A stretch of 55,273 nucleotides of DNA from Micractinium sp. NFX-FRZ (lineage: Eukaryota > Chlorophyta > Trebouxiophyceae > Chlorellales > Chlorellaceae): contig JAPTJF010000422.1 in assembly GCA_029339195.1 (NCBI GenBank), positions 1-55,273 on the forward strand. Reading direction: 5' to 3'. Below, one piece after another: positions 29,483-40,726 of this stretch. Made by a program: the position numbers and the translations under genes. Below the pieces are notes generated by a model that was not told where the DNA came from, ran no database searches, and saw only the letters and a list, made by a program, of their open reading frames with translations. Each line of letters starts with the position of its first letter. Within the stretch, counting starts at the first letter, position 1.

Positions 29483-30068
29483 GGCTGGTTCTCTCCTCCC
29501 CTTGCTAAGAATCGGCCTCTTGCCACGGCTTGTCCTCACCGCGGCCTGCTCCTTCTGATATGCCTGACCATAACCGTTTTGACAACGTGTGTGTGGGGTG
29601 GGTGGGTGGGGGGGGGGGCTGCCAGGCTGCCAGGCTGCGGCCCCCCCCCCCCCTGGAAATTTTGGTTCGCCACCCCTCTCATTCATCACATCCATGCACG
29701 TTCCCTTCCCAACTGCCACGTCTCATTTCACCACCGCTGCTGCTTCAGGCACATAAAATCCTCAACTGGTGCTGACATCTCGTTCTATCCGGCCTGATGT
29801 TAGGATGGCCACTTGGAACTGCTGTTGTTTCCTAGCGAAACTGCTTAGATGTAAGGACTACCAAAATGCGCACTCTCTGTCGCCGCCGCCGCCGCCGCCA
29901 CCGCCGCAGCAGGCTTAGCATGGCGATGCGGGGCCAAACTGGGACCGATGCGCCGGCTTCAGAACGCAGTACTCACCCCTGTACATACGGATTCACCGGA
30001 GACAGCAAGGGCGGGCGCCCGCTGCTGCATGCCGGAACATTCCTTTCGCTGCGCGAGCTTGAGGCGCC
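29483..30068. other. Intergenic region before THG1
   Basis: Holds the 3' UTR of the membrane-protein gene and the THG1 promoter. An 11-G run (29608-29618) and a 13-C run (29641-29653) face each other. TGTAA at 29850-29854 is a possible poly(A) signal. (CCG)n-type triplets occur near 29881. Confidence 0.55.
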
Positions 30069-32586
30069 ATGGCGAAGAGCAAATATGAGTATGTGAAACT
30101 GTACGAGACGGATGACCGGCTGCTGCCGGGCTGCTGGATCGTGGTGCGCCTGGACGGCAAGGGCTTCACAAAGTGCGCTGCCGCCACCTGCTTGCCACCG
30201 CCCCCGCACGCCGCCGCCCGCACTGCCCGTGCCTGCCTGATGCGCTGATGCTCTGCTCTTCTACGCGCTTGCGATGTGATGCAGATGGCGTTCCTGCATT
30301 GCAACGTGCAGCGTGCCCAAAACAATACTTGCCTTGCACTCCCTCCTCCGGTGGGGCGAGCAGGCAGCGGCAGCACTGAACACCAGACCGACTGACGCCC
30401 CTTCCTCCCTCCCTGCCTCTCCTGCGTACAGGTTCTGTGACCTTCACAACTTTGAGAAGCCAAACGACCTGCGGGCTCTGTGCCTGATGGATGAAGCCGC
30501 CAAGGTGAAGGGCCGCCCCTGCGCTCTGCTGCCCTGCTGCCCTGCTGCCCTGCTGCTGAAGCCTTGCCCCGCTGCGCTCAGCCGCTTGCCTATGCCCGGA
30601 CACCGCTCTGCCCTCTTGTGCGCAGGCTGGCCTGCCTCCTGGCTCCAGAAGCGATGCGCATGCGGCCTGTGCGCTGACCCCTCTGCTGAGGCGCTCACTG
30701 CACACCTTGTTGCCCTCTCTTCTGCCTTGTCAGATACCTCCACCCCATCTCCCCGCACACCCACCCCGCCTTCTCTCTTTCCCCTAGGCTGTGATGAGCG
30801 AATTCCAAGACATCCGCCTCGCCTTTGGGGAGAGCGACGAGTACAGCTTCGTGTTCAGCAAGAGCTGCGAGCTGTACGGTGAGAGGGCTGTGGGTGGGCA
30901 GCGGGGGTGGGGCGGGCAGGCTCAGCAGGCACAGCGTAGCTCCCTCAGGGTGCAGGGCAGGCGGCGGGGGCGGCCCGGCAGGCTCAGCAGGCACAGCGTA
31001 GCTCCCTCAGGGTGCAGGGCAGGCGGCGGGGGTGGGGCGGCCCGGCAGGCACAGCACTGCACCTACAGCTGCAGGGAGCGCTGGAGGAGAGAGCAAGGGC
31101 GAGGCCAGGGATGGCTGTGGTGGGCAGATGGTCGGTGGGTGGTGTTGGCAGGCAGGCTCGCCTAGCGGGTGCGCGGCAGAGGATGTTCACCTTCCAGCAC
31201 TGCACGGCACCCTTAACACCCCTTGCCGCTGCCGCCCCTGCCACGCCCTTGGGCTGGCCTCCCGCCAGTCCAATCCACCCTACTCATGCCTTACAGCTGT
31301 CCACACCGCCTGCAAGAGGAATCAACTTGGAAACCGTGCCACGCCCTGGCCGCCTGCTTGCCGCAGGTCGCCGAGCCTCCAAGCTGACCTCCCTGGTGGC
31401 CTCCCTCTTCTCCTCTGCCTACGTCCGCTTCTGGGCAGCCCACTTCCCGGACACCCCCCTGGCCGCCACCCCCATGTTTGACGCGCGCGCCGTGCTGTAT
31501 CCTGCTGAGGCCACGCTGCGGGACTACCTGAGCTGGCGCCAGGCGGACACACACATCAACAACCTGGTGTGCTGTGCTGCGTTGCGCTGGGTCTAGCCTG
31601 GGCTGGGGCTGGGCTGGCGCTGTGCGGTGCTATGACTGTGTTATGACTGTGCTGTGCTGTGCTGTGCTGTGCTGCAGGCCGGTACTCAGGCCCAGGGGCG
31701 CTGCCTCTGCCTGATTGTATGCCGCTGTTGGTGCATGCCAGAGCACCGCTCGCCCCAACGCTCCTCATGTCCTCACTCGTGCTGCTCCCTGCTCCTCCCC
31801 CCGCTCCGCAGTACAATACCTGCTTCTGGGCTCTGGTCAAGTCGGGGAAGAGCACCACGGATGCGCATGAGGAGCTGCGGGTCAGTTGGGCTGGGCAGGG
31901 CAGTGCAGGGGAGGGCACACAGCTGGCGGCTATTGTGGTGTGCTGTGCCTGCACATGAAGGACTCAGGACGTCCCTGATCCACCCTCGCCTCCAGCGTCT
32001 GTTTGGTGCCGTGGCTAATGCCCTCTGCTGCCATGATTGGCCACGGCATGCTTCGCCTGCAGCTGCCTTCAGTGCACCCACCCATTCACCCACCCACCCC
32101 TCGCTCCTGCTGCTCGCGCGCAGGGCACGCTGTCGGACTACAAAAACGAGCTGCTGTTCAGCCAGTTTGGGGTAAATTACAGCAAACTGCCAGAGCGGTT
32201 CCGCAAGGTGCGCCTGCCTGCCGCACCCACACGAGTATTGGAGGGCTGGCCCATGCATCTGTCTCTGCTTTCAGTGTGTGCGTGCGTGTGTGTGGTTTCA
32301 GAATGAAATTGCACCTGCTGAGTTGTATCAGGGGATCAGTTTTGTGGGAAATAGCGACAGGAGTAGGCACACATGACTTGCTGCTGAATGCCGCCGCCCC
32401 TGCTGCCGCCGCGCCCCTGCGCACCCGCGGCTGCAGGGATCGGTGGTGATTCGGCAGCACGTAATGTTGGAGAAGCAGACAGCAGATGGGCGCATCAGGA
32501 CCAAGGAGCGCATGCAACCGACGGTGCTGCACTGCGACATCATTAAAGACGAATTCTGGCAGCAGCGCCCAGAGCTGCTGGCGTGA
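30069..32586 (+). CDS. THG1: tRNA-His guanylyltransferase THG1
   Basis: Adds the essential G at position -1 of tRNA-His by 3'-5' polymerisation. Seven exons, 30069-30172, 30432-30504, 30788-30878, 31367-31566, 31812-31880, 32124-32207 and 32437-32586, give 256 residues, close to the usual size. Landmarks run in family order: [13 protein letters not shown], the first metal-binding motif [23 protein letters not shown] with the second metal Asp, [60 protein letters not shown] and the C-terminal [11 protein letters not shown]. All catalytic carboxylates are present. No targeting peptide is seen, so a cytosolic or nuclear location is likely. Confidence 0.96.
30917..31060 (+). repeat. 62-bp minisatellite in THG1 intron 3
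   Basis: A 62-bp unit starting CAGGCTCAGCAGGCACAGCG at 30917 recurs at 30979, and a partial third copy begins near 31046. It lies just after the exon 3 donor. Confidence 0.88.
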
Positions 32587-33039
32587 TGCTGCCAGTGACA
32601 GCACCTGCACAGCCAATTTCGCTGCTGCTGCTTCTGCTGCTGAATAAGCACTGTCCATGTTATATATTGGTGCGCGCCGTCACCCTGCTGCTGCTGTAAC
32701 CTGCTGCTCCCTCTGCCTCCCTGCTTGCCGTTTGCCACTCCGTCTCTGCTGCTTCCATTCTTGCCACACCCCGCTGCTGCGGCGACTCCATATCACGTGA
32801 ACTGCAATATGGCTGTGAGCCGCATGCCAGGGCATGCGCCACACCTGCAGTGAGTGGACGAAAATGAGAGGAGTGAGCGTCGAGCAGTTGTTAGGGCTGG
32901 CGTGCAAGTGCCGTGCGGTTGTGTGATACAGGCATGTGAACAACACTGAGTAGCTCTCCAATCTAGCATGCTGCACTGCATGCATGTTTCGGTAAGACCA
33001 CAGCCCCGCCAGCCAGGCGCTCACCTGACCAAGCGGGTG
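32587..33039. other. Convergent 3' region THG1 / LC7
   Basis: No exon seen. TGTAA at 32695-32699 is the likely THG1 poly(A) signal, 110 bases after the stop. Confidence 0.55.
32695..32699 (+). terminator. TGTAA poly(A) signal of THG1
   Basis: Chlorophyte-type pentamer in the expected place in the 3' UTR. Confidence 0.5.
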
Positions 33040-33502
33040 CTACTCCGCCTCGGGCGCCTGCACGACCATCAGCGTGTAGTTGTGGTCCTGCAGCGGGAGC
33101 GCAGGGACCAGAATCGGCCAATTGTGCTTTGTATAAGGAACATAAAATACAAAAAGTCATTTACGCAGCACCCAACACAGGCAGATTGAGCACACCCCAC
33201 GCTCCAGCCACCGCCGCCGCCCTGCGCACCCGGTCGAAGCCCGGCGCAATCATGATCTCGTGCTTCTTGCTGCGCACGCGCAGGAACTGCAGGTCATCGG
33301 TGCCGTCCTCTGCCAGCTCCCGCACCATGTGGCGGGCTTTGAGTGCCAGCTGGCTGACCAGCGCTGCGTAGGTGGTGGCCAGCTCCGGGTCCAGCGTCGT
33401 GCGGATGGGCACCCCGTCGCCGTTGACAATGACAATGCCCACCACGCCCTTGTGCGAGGACAGCCGCTTCACCGTCTCCTCCACCGCCGCCACATCCGTC
33501 AT
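33040..33502 (-). CDS. DYNLRB: Dynein light chain, roadblock/LC7 type
   Basis: Roadblock/LC7 light chains dimerise and bind dynein intermediate chains, in both axonemal and cytoplasmic dyneins. Two exons, 33502-33230 and 33087-33040, give 106 residues, the usual size. The single roadblock domain is complete: VEETVKRLSSHKGVVGIVIV, NGDGVPIRTTLD, YAALVSQLALKARHMVREL, DDLQFLRVRSKKHEIMIAPG and, on the short last exon, DHNYTLMVVQAPEAE. Intron 1 has a GTGCGC donor after CGG and a CTGCAG acceptor. Presence in a coccoid-type alga would fit retained flagellar or dynein genes, but the organism is not identified here. Confidence 0.95.
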
Positions 33503-33758
33503 GGCGCCGAAGCGAGGCCGCGCGAGAAAGAAGGCGCCGCGGGGCTGGCGATGTTGACCGGCCGGGGAGTCGCGCTAAAGGGCTTGGGGCAAGAAAATCG
33601 CAGATTAGGTCGAGCAGGGCTCCGTAAAGCAGCGAATTGAGGTGCGAGAGCAACAACCAGCGCGACTGAGCTCAGTGTTGCTCAACTCGCAGCATGCACA
33701 GCGCACCGCCAGCGGCGCAGGCCACGCCGCCCTTTGCACCTTGCGCAGGCATTCTTCT

Positions 33759-33763
33759 TTACA
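33759..33763 (-). terminator. TGTAA poly(A) signal of the SAAL1-like gene
   Basis: Plus-strand TTACA, 43 bases beyond the stop codon. The next minus-strand gene starts only 260 bases further on. Confidence 0.5.
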
Positions 33764-33805
33764 AGTCCCGGTTGCAGAAAATAGCCATGTCGCGTACATA
33801 CCACC

Positions 33806-36294
33806 TCACGCCTGGGCAGCAGCGGCCTCGCAGCGAGCCGCAGCTGCCTGCAGCGCCTCTTTGGCTGGGCCCTCTAGCCGGGGCTCAAGCAGCGGCGCCA
33901 GGCGGCGCAGCACATACGCCTGGTGCATTTGGATGGCTGCCACCCGGGGGCTGCTGCTCCAGTCATGGCTAAGCACACCCACATGGGCCGCCAGCTCAGC
34001 CAGCACCTTGCTGACCCAAGCGCCACCGCCACCACCGCTGCCAGCCGCCTCGACTACTTGCTCCTGCTGCTCCTGCTGCTGCTGCTGCTGCTGCTGCTGT
34101 TCTGCCTCCCCCAGTGCACATGCCAACGTGCTGCACAGCGCCCACCCAGCCTCCACCTCCTCAGCCTGCTGCTCTGCGCTGGCCAGCGCCGCCACGTCAG
34201 CTGCCCCAGCACCCACGTCTGCTTTGCGCCGCTTCTGAGGTGGGTGCTGCACCGCGGCCGCCAGACGGCCCAGCACTGCGGCCACTGCCAAAGGCTGCGC
34301 CAGCAGCTGCGGCCCCACCCCCTCCAGGCCCGCCAGCAGGGAGGCAGCCAGCGCCTGCATGCCACGCTGGTCTGACTCTGCCACCGTGCGCAGCAGGGCG
34401 TCCTTGATGGGTGCTGCAGGGGGCGGGCGGGGGGCAGCCTGGCTGGGTCCTGATGTCCAGGCCGGCACTCACGGCCACGGGCGAAACAAGTGCCTTGCTG
34501 CACCCCAAAAACAATACAATCCTTCCGCCTGCCTCTGTGTCCCGCCCTGCCTGCCGCCGCAGCTGCCACACACCTGTAAGCCCTGGTCCGCTGAGGGGCG
34601 TTGATTGATTGATAAGCCCCGACCCGTTGGGGGCTGCAGGCCGCCCTGAAGCTTGCAACATTCCCACCAACCACCTCTCTCACCTGATGCATTCAGGGCC
34701 GCCTCTCCCGCCTCCTCAGCCGCCAGCGCCTCCAGGAGTGAAAGAGCTTTCAGCACAGCAGCCTCCGACACCTCAGCCGCCACCGCCCCGCCCGTCTCGG
34801 CATCCCTCTCTAGCGCCGCTGCATCGCCCTCCAGCGCTGCGCTGCCACCGCCAGCCGCCCTCCCCTGCCCCTGGTCCGCTGCCGCAGCTGCCTCGCCCTC
34901 CCCGGGGCTCCGCCCGCCTCCGCCCTCAAACTCTTGCCGCTCTGCATGCATCCTGACCAGCCAGCCGTGCAGCGCGCTGGCCAGCAGCGGCAGCAGGCCC
35001 AGCGTGGTCAGCAGGGGCACCAGGCGCGCCTTGCTGGCGTCGCCGCTGGCCTGGGCAGCGCACGCTGCCGACACCAGGCAGCTCAGCAGGTTCAGCCTGC
35101 GCGGGCGGCCATGGGAGGAGGAAGGTGCAGATACTCAGCGCAGGGGAACCGCAGCAAGACGAGTGTCAAGAAGGTGCGGCCGGCAGGTGGGGGCAAGGCT
35201 AAGGAGGGGGTGGCACCAAGGCAGGCCCGTTCGGCTGCCAGCGGATTCACCGCAAGCTGCCGGCTGGCCCTGGCTCACGCTTGCCGGGGCGCCGTCTGGG
35301 GCGGCAGCCGGCATGCTGGCGTCACGCCACTATAGACCCCTCCCACCTCCCACCTCACTCACGCTCGTTCAAGGAGGGCGCTGCTCAGCGTGTTCTCTAC
35401 AATCCACACAACGCGCCCCAGAGTCTCCTCCCGCAGCAGTAGGCCCCACCAGCGCTCGGCAGCCTGCAGGTACCAGAGCGGCACAGTTTGGCGGTGCACG
35501 GTGGGCTGCGTGACGTGCACACATGGCTGGCACGCCCGCTTGTGCTGATGAGCGCAGACAGACCCTCCATTCAGCCATCAAGTAATACATCATGATGACC
35601 ATGCGGTGGAACAAATGGCAGGCAGAATCGGCCCGGGGTTTAGTGCCCGCCACCCCACCGGCTCGCCCTGGCCCACCCCACCTGGCCCTCGGCAGCCGAC
35701 AGCAGCGCGGCGGCGCAGCGGCACGCCTCCACAAGGCTTGCAGAGTCATCCACCCACAGCAGGCGCTCCAACAGCAGCTCTGGTAGGCCGTCCAGTTGTA
35801 GCAGCTGGCTTCGGGCTTCCGTGTGGCATGCCAGGTTGGCAGCCACCCCCAGCCCAATTTCCAAAGCGCGCCACTGCTCGCGCGCCGCGGCGGCGGTCAG
35901 CAGCGGCGGCAGCATGGCGGGGAGGCCATGCTGCAGCAAAAAGGCGGCGTCGTCGGGGAGGGCGGCCACGTCCCACACCAGGCACCCCGCCTCCTCCCAG
36001 CCTAGCTGCGAGTCCTCCTCCGCGGCTGCACCTGCACACCAGCGGCGGGCAGGCGGCGCAGGGTGGGCGCACGAGGCGGCAGGCAGGCGGCAGGCGCCAC
36101 TGCTCGGGCTGTTGCCCGCGGCGGGCAGATCGCTCTCAATCGACCTTCCTACCCGACGGTGCACCAGTTTCTTCGGCTTGGGCGGTCTCGGGAGAGGGGC
36201 GGCTCTCCTGCGCCACAAATGTGCGCAGAGCTCGCAGCAGATAGCCGGCGTCCATTGATGGCTCCACGGGATTGCCGTCGCCAGCGGTCTCCAT
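33806..36294 (-). CDS. SAAL1: SAAL1-like armadillo-repeat protein
   Basis: Five minus-strand exons, 36294-36153, 36031-35682, 35463-35363, 35096-34684 and 34413-33806, give 537 residues. The N-terminal part matches the SAAL1 (serum amyloid A-like 1 / SPACIA1) pattern: GCLVWDVAALPDDAAFLLQH, then RALEIGLGVAANLACHTEAR and LLLERLLWVDDSASLVEACR, which are helical armadillo-like repeats. A second helical block (RVVWIVENTLSSALLERALN, LVPLLTTLGLLPLLASALHG) follows, then an acidic Ala/Glu linker, a basic PPQKRRKAD that could be a nuclear signal, a poly-Gln tract of about ten and a helical C-terminus. Animal SAAL1 is linked to proliferation and gene expression; a plant or algal role is not established to my knowledge. 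The first of two possible starts was taken (the second Met is at 36256). Confidence 0.82.
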
Positions 36295-37121
36295 GACGCA
36301 AAGCGACGGGTTTGAGCTCGGCAGAGAGTGAAAAGTTTTGTTGCACACCTCGGACGCAAGGGCACGTGTATCGTCTCAATTAGTAGGACACAGTGATACC
36401 AATGCAGCGACATAAAGACGTGACGCCACCTCACCGCCAGCAAGACCCACCCGGCTGCGGCGCCGCCATGTCCACCCCGCCCGTTGAATGGAGGCGGTGC
36501 TGGCAACTCACGAGTGCTGCTGGCCCCTTAGGCTTCATCCCGCTGCATCAAATCATCTTCGAACATTGCGCAGTTTGATATACAGATTACAGGACGTTGT
36601 GTTGAAGCGTCTGCGACAACAATGTGCGCGGGCCGTCGGAGGGGAGCGTGCGTGGGGGGAGAAGTACATAGGGGGAGTTGGCCGCCTGGAGAGGGAGAGG
36701 CAGTTATGTGAGGCAACGAAAAACAGTGGGTTGGAGAGAACGACAAGAGCACGGCTCTTGAATGTTTGGGCGCCGGGCGCTGTGTTGGGCGGGCAGGCAG
36801 TGATGTGGGGCGGCTGCAGGCGAGGCGGGTGGTCGTGCAGTCGGCAGTCGCTTGCAGCGGGTCAAGTGTGGAGAAGGAAGAGGAATGCAGGGGAGCTTGG
36901 GTGGGAAGTGCAGTGCTGCTAATTGACACGGAAAAACTACTATTTTCCATTGATAAGCTACGCTAAGAGACGGCCGGGTGGGCTGCCGGCCGGCAAAGCA
37001 CACGGCCCTCAGGTGCAAGGCGCTGTGGGTGCAGGAGCAGGTACAAAGGGAAGGGTGGAAGTGCCAGCGGGTGAAGCGAGCTTCAAAGGCACGGCTGGCC
37101 AGCAAGCAGCAGCAGGACTGG
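36295..37121. other. Intergenic region SAAL1-like / U-box gene
   Basis: No exon seen. TTACA at 36587-36591 is a candidate minus-strand poly(A) signal for the U-box gene. The rest should hold the SAAL1-like promoter. Confidence 0.5.
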
Positions 37122-37987
37122 TCAGCCGCCCATGCTGCCAGGAGCTCCTCCGACATTGGCGGGCCCACCATTCCGCACACAGCGCAGCAGCGAGACGAGC
37201 ATCTTGATCGACAGGTTGGGCTTCAGGTCGAACGAGGGCATCAGCTGCAGGGGCATGTGCACAGGTGGCAGACCAGCGAGCGTGTCTGACTCTGGAAGAG
37301 GAAGGCCGGGTTTCCAACGGCCCACGGCACCCTGGCAATGCACACCAGCCGGCACGGGTCGGTGTTCTGCAGCGCTGTTTGGCCGACGCGGGAGCGCTGC
37401 AATCCGGGGCAGTTACTAGAAAGCCGCCCCTGGCCCACCTGGCCGGTCACAGGCGAGTGGATGGAGCGCTGCAGCCACTGCAGTATGTTGCGCCGCTCAT
37501 AGGTGTGCCCTGCATGACACAAGTTTGGGAGAAGGAATTGCCACCGCTTGGTCAGCCAGCTGGGCATGCCTGCCCCGAAGCAGGCCAGGCATCCATGCCC
37601 CCAACAACCACTCAACTGCAGGACGGCACATGCACTTCAGGACTAGTATGCCAGGGCCCCTCCCCCCGTACCGTCTGCAGCCACCACTGGATCCGCCATC
37701 ATACTCTGCAGCACAGGGGTTGTGGCGGGAAAGTGAGTGCGTCAGCAGTGCTGGCAGGCAAGCTCTGTACAGCCACTGGGCGCGGCTGTGAGTGAACAGG
37801 TAGCTGTGCAGTGAGCCGACCGGTGGCCCTTGGTGCGGGCCAAAATGGCACAGTCAGCGTGATTGCGCACAACAGCTGCTTCCATGTGGCTACCCAGTCA
37901 GCTCGGCCAGGCTCACCCGGGACAGAGGGCACACCGCCAGCTCAGCCACCGCCGCCAGCGCTGCCGCCTCCAAGCTCGGCCTCGGCG

Positions 37988-38028
<41 letters not shown>

Positions 38029-40726
38029 TGCTGCCGCAACCGCTGCTGCTGCTGCTGCTGAATGTGCTGCTGCTGTAGCTGCTGCTGCCTGTAGGCTGGG
38101 GAGGCCAGGGAGCCGCAGCTTTCCCGCTCCCCGTCGTCAGCCGCGCCTGCATCACCTGCTGCGGCCGCCGCCGCCGCCGTCGCCGCTGCTGGTGCTCCCA
38201 CCGTCCTGCGCAGCACACGCCATGTTGGGATGGCATGCTCAGGAGCCTGATATCCACAGCAAGCGATGGCGCAAGCCACAGCGGGCAGGCAAGCAGAGGC
38301 AGCAGGCGGGCGCGGGCGCGGGCACGGCTGCTCCCGCTTACCTCAGTTGGTGCTCCGGGGGCGCCCCTTGCAGCAGCTGCTCGCGCTGTGATGGAGAGTC
38401 GGCATACTGCACGCCGCCGGCTTGGGCAGCCAGCGCTTGCCGCATTTGAAAGTGCTGCAGTAGCGTGGGTGGGCGTGGGGCCCCGCCTTCCTGGCCGCCC
38501 CGCCAGGCAGCCGTGGCTGGGTGCTGCGGCTGCCCAGGGAACTGCTGCGGCTGCTGCGGCTGCTGCGCCTGCTGCGCCTGCCAAAACTGGAAGGCAGGTA
38601 CGTGTGCAGGCGGCAACTCTGGCTGCCATGCAGGCTGCTCCTGATCTGCCGTTTGCCACTGCCGCCGCCACTGCCGCTGCTGCTGCTGCTGCTGCAAATG
38701 GTGCAGTTCAGGCTGCTGCTGCTGCTGCTGCTGCCGTTGCTGCTGCTGGTGTGTATGTTGGCGCTGCACTGCTGGCAGCTGCTGCAGCTGATGCTGGCAG
38801 GCTGCACACACAGACATGTGCGCCTGCTGCTGCTGCTGCTGCTGCTGGTGGGTGGGGTAGCGCTGGTGTGGTGCCTCGCCCTGCTGGCCCTGCTGAGCCT
38901 GCTGAGCCTGCTGAGCCTGCTGTGGTGCTTGGTGTTGGTGTGGGCACAAAGGGTGCCCAGTCGTGTGCTGGCCACCCCGTGGGCTGACTGCCAGCGCCTC
39001 GTCAGCCGCAGCTGGCACACCCTCCGCCCCCAACGTACTCTGCAACGGCCAACGTCCCTGTGCCGCCGGCTGCTGAAAATGACCCTCATGCTGCTGCTGC
39101 CGCTGCTGCTGCTGCTGCTGCTGCCGGTGGGCGCGCAGGGGGCGTGCAGCAGCAGCGCCTCCTGCCACTGAGCCTCCCAGGAACACCTCATAATCTGCTG
39201 CAGCAGCGGCGTCGCCCGTGGCTCTGGGGAGGTGCTGCATGCCGGGTGGAGGCAGGCTGCGGTGCGCTGCAGCTGCCACCTGCAGGGGCTCCGCATCTGC
39301 TTGCATGACAGCAGGGGCTGAGAGCGCGGGCATTTGATAGACAGGAGAGCCCTGCTCGCAACCCGCTTCGTAGCCAGCTGACGCCTCGCCTTCTGCCTCC
39401 GCGCGGGCATCCGCCTCTGCCGCCTCCTCCTGCTGCTGCTGCTGCTGCTGCTGCCGCTGCCGCTCCGGCAGCAGCGACCGCCCTGGCTCGCCAGCTGCAA
39501 ACAGCGGTGACAGCACTGCTTGCCGTGAGCGCTTGGCCGCCGGCTGTTCTGCCTCTGGCGGCACCCTCATTGCATGCTCTGCGCCTGTAGCTCGACCACC
39601 CCCTGCATGTGCAAGCCGCTGCTGCTGCTGCCGCCGCCGCTGCTGCTGCTGCTGCTGCTGCCACTGCTGCTTGGCAACAGGAGGGAGGCTGCCGGCGCGC
39701 TCCAAGAGGCCGGGCGCCAAACGGGCCCCTGCTGTTAAGCCTGCGGCAGTACCTGCCACCCCGGCTGCTGCCGCGCCCGCCCCTTCCGCTGTGGCGGCCG
39801 CAGCCTGCGAGCCGCCAGAGTGCAGCTGCAGCAGGCCATCCAGCTCAGCACTGACCAGCTGCCTCAGCTGCGCTTCATCTGACGACAGCTGTCCGCTCGT
39901 GAGCTCCTCACTCAACCGCCGCCCCGCCTCCTGCAGCCTCGGCAGCAGCGTGCTTCGATTGCAGTACTCCTCCTGCACGGGAGGCACTGGCACAACAACT
40001 TTGCCAAAAAGGGCTCCACCAGGCGCCATTTGGCTTCGGCAGGGAAGCATCGGCTGGCAGCCCGGCAGCGTGCATGCTGCACTCACTTGCCCTCCCCTCC
40101 GCCCCCAGCCCTCCAATCAACAACGTCAAGCGGCTCTTGCACCTCAGTGCTTGCGGGGCAGGGCTGGGGCACGGCGCTAACGCCAAAGGGGGTGCAGGCA
40201 GGTATGCGGCAGGGCTCACAAGTCAACCCTTTGTCATAGGAATTCGTCCATGCTTGTGCAAGTGCGCAACACAGGTGCACAGCAGCTGGAGTTTGAGAGC
40301 TGCGCTGCCTGCAGGCTGGCACTGCCGCCGCCCGCCACACAGGCAGGGTTCACCCACCCGTGAGGATGCTTCCGCCCACAGCAGGCCCTCAATTGTGGCA
40401 GAGTAGTCGACGAGTAGTGCCAGGTTGACGCCGGGAGTGCCAGTGAGCAGCTGCCAACTGCAAGGCGCGGCGGAGAAGTGGCGAGCCACCCAGGCTGTCA
40501 GTACAGCTCTTCACGAATCGGAAGATCATCCAAAACATATGTGCACGCGACGAGGCCGGTGGGACAAGGGGAACGGGAGCCTGCGACAGTGGGCGGCCTG
40601 TTGCACGAAGTCGCGCCAGGCGCGTTTACGCGGTTGGTCGCAGCAAGCTCACATGGTATGTAGGATCTCCTGTCGGTCCGCCAAGGCCGTGGCTGGGTCC
40701 AGCGAGCGCTCCCGTCCCCCAGGCAT
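37122..40726 (-). CDS. Polyglutamine-rich U-box protein (putative E3 ligase)
   Basis: Eight minus-strand exons: 40726-40653, 40457-40358, 40053-38342, 38205-37917, 37705-37672, 37509-37439, 37396-37346 (or only 37366-37346) and 37244-37122, sum about 817 residues. Exons 1-2 encode a helical N-terminus (ATALADRQEILHTIWQLL, TPGVNLALLVDYSATIEGLL). The huge exon 3 and exon 4 are low-complexity, with many Gln tracts up to about 15 long. The C-terminus is a U-box spread over four small exons: AVCPLSRSMMADPVVAADG, HTYERRNILQWLQRSIHSPV, TGQ, then LMPSFDLKPNLSIKMLVSLL. U-boxes recruit E2 enzymes for ubiquitin transfer. A substrate-binding domain is not recognised; the Gln-rich part may mediate assembly. 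A boundary before the LMPSFD exon is ambiguous by 30 bases, in frame either way. Confidence 0.8.
37994..39670. repeat. Multiple CTG/CAG trinucleotide tracts
   Basis: Runs of CTG (plus strand) near 37994-38030, 38045, 38680, 38720, 38825, 39090-39125, 39428-39455, 39615 and 39645. On the minus strand all are read as CAG and encode Gln in the U-box gene. Confidence 0.92.

Noticed and set aside
38235..38987. Long plus-strand ORFs opposite the poly-Gln exon
   Set aside because: CAG tracts leave all frames open; the peptides are poly-Leu or poly-Ala and have no family character, while the minus strand gives a consistent splice chain ending in a U-box.
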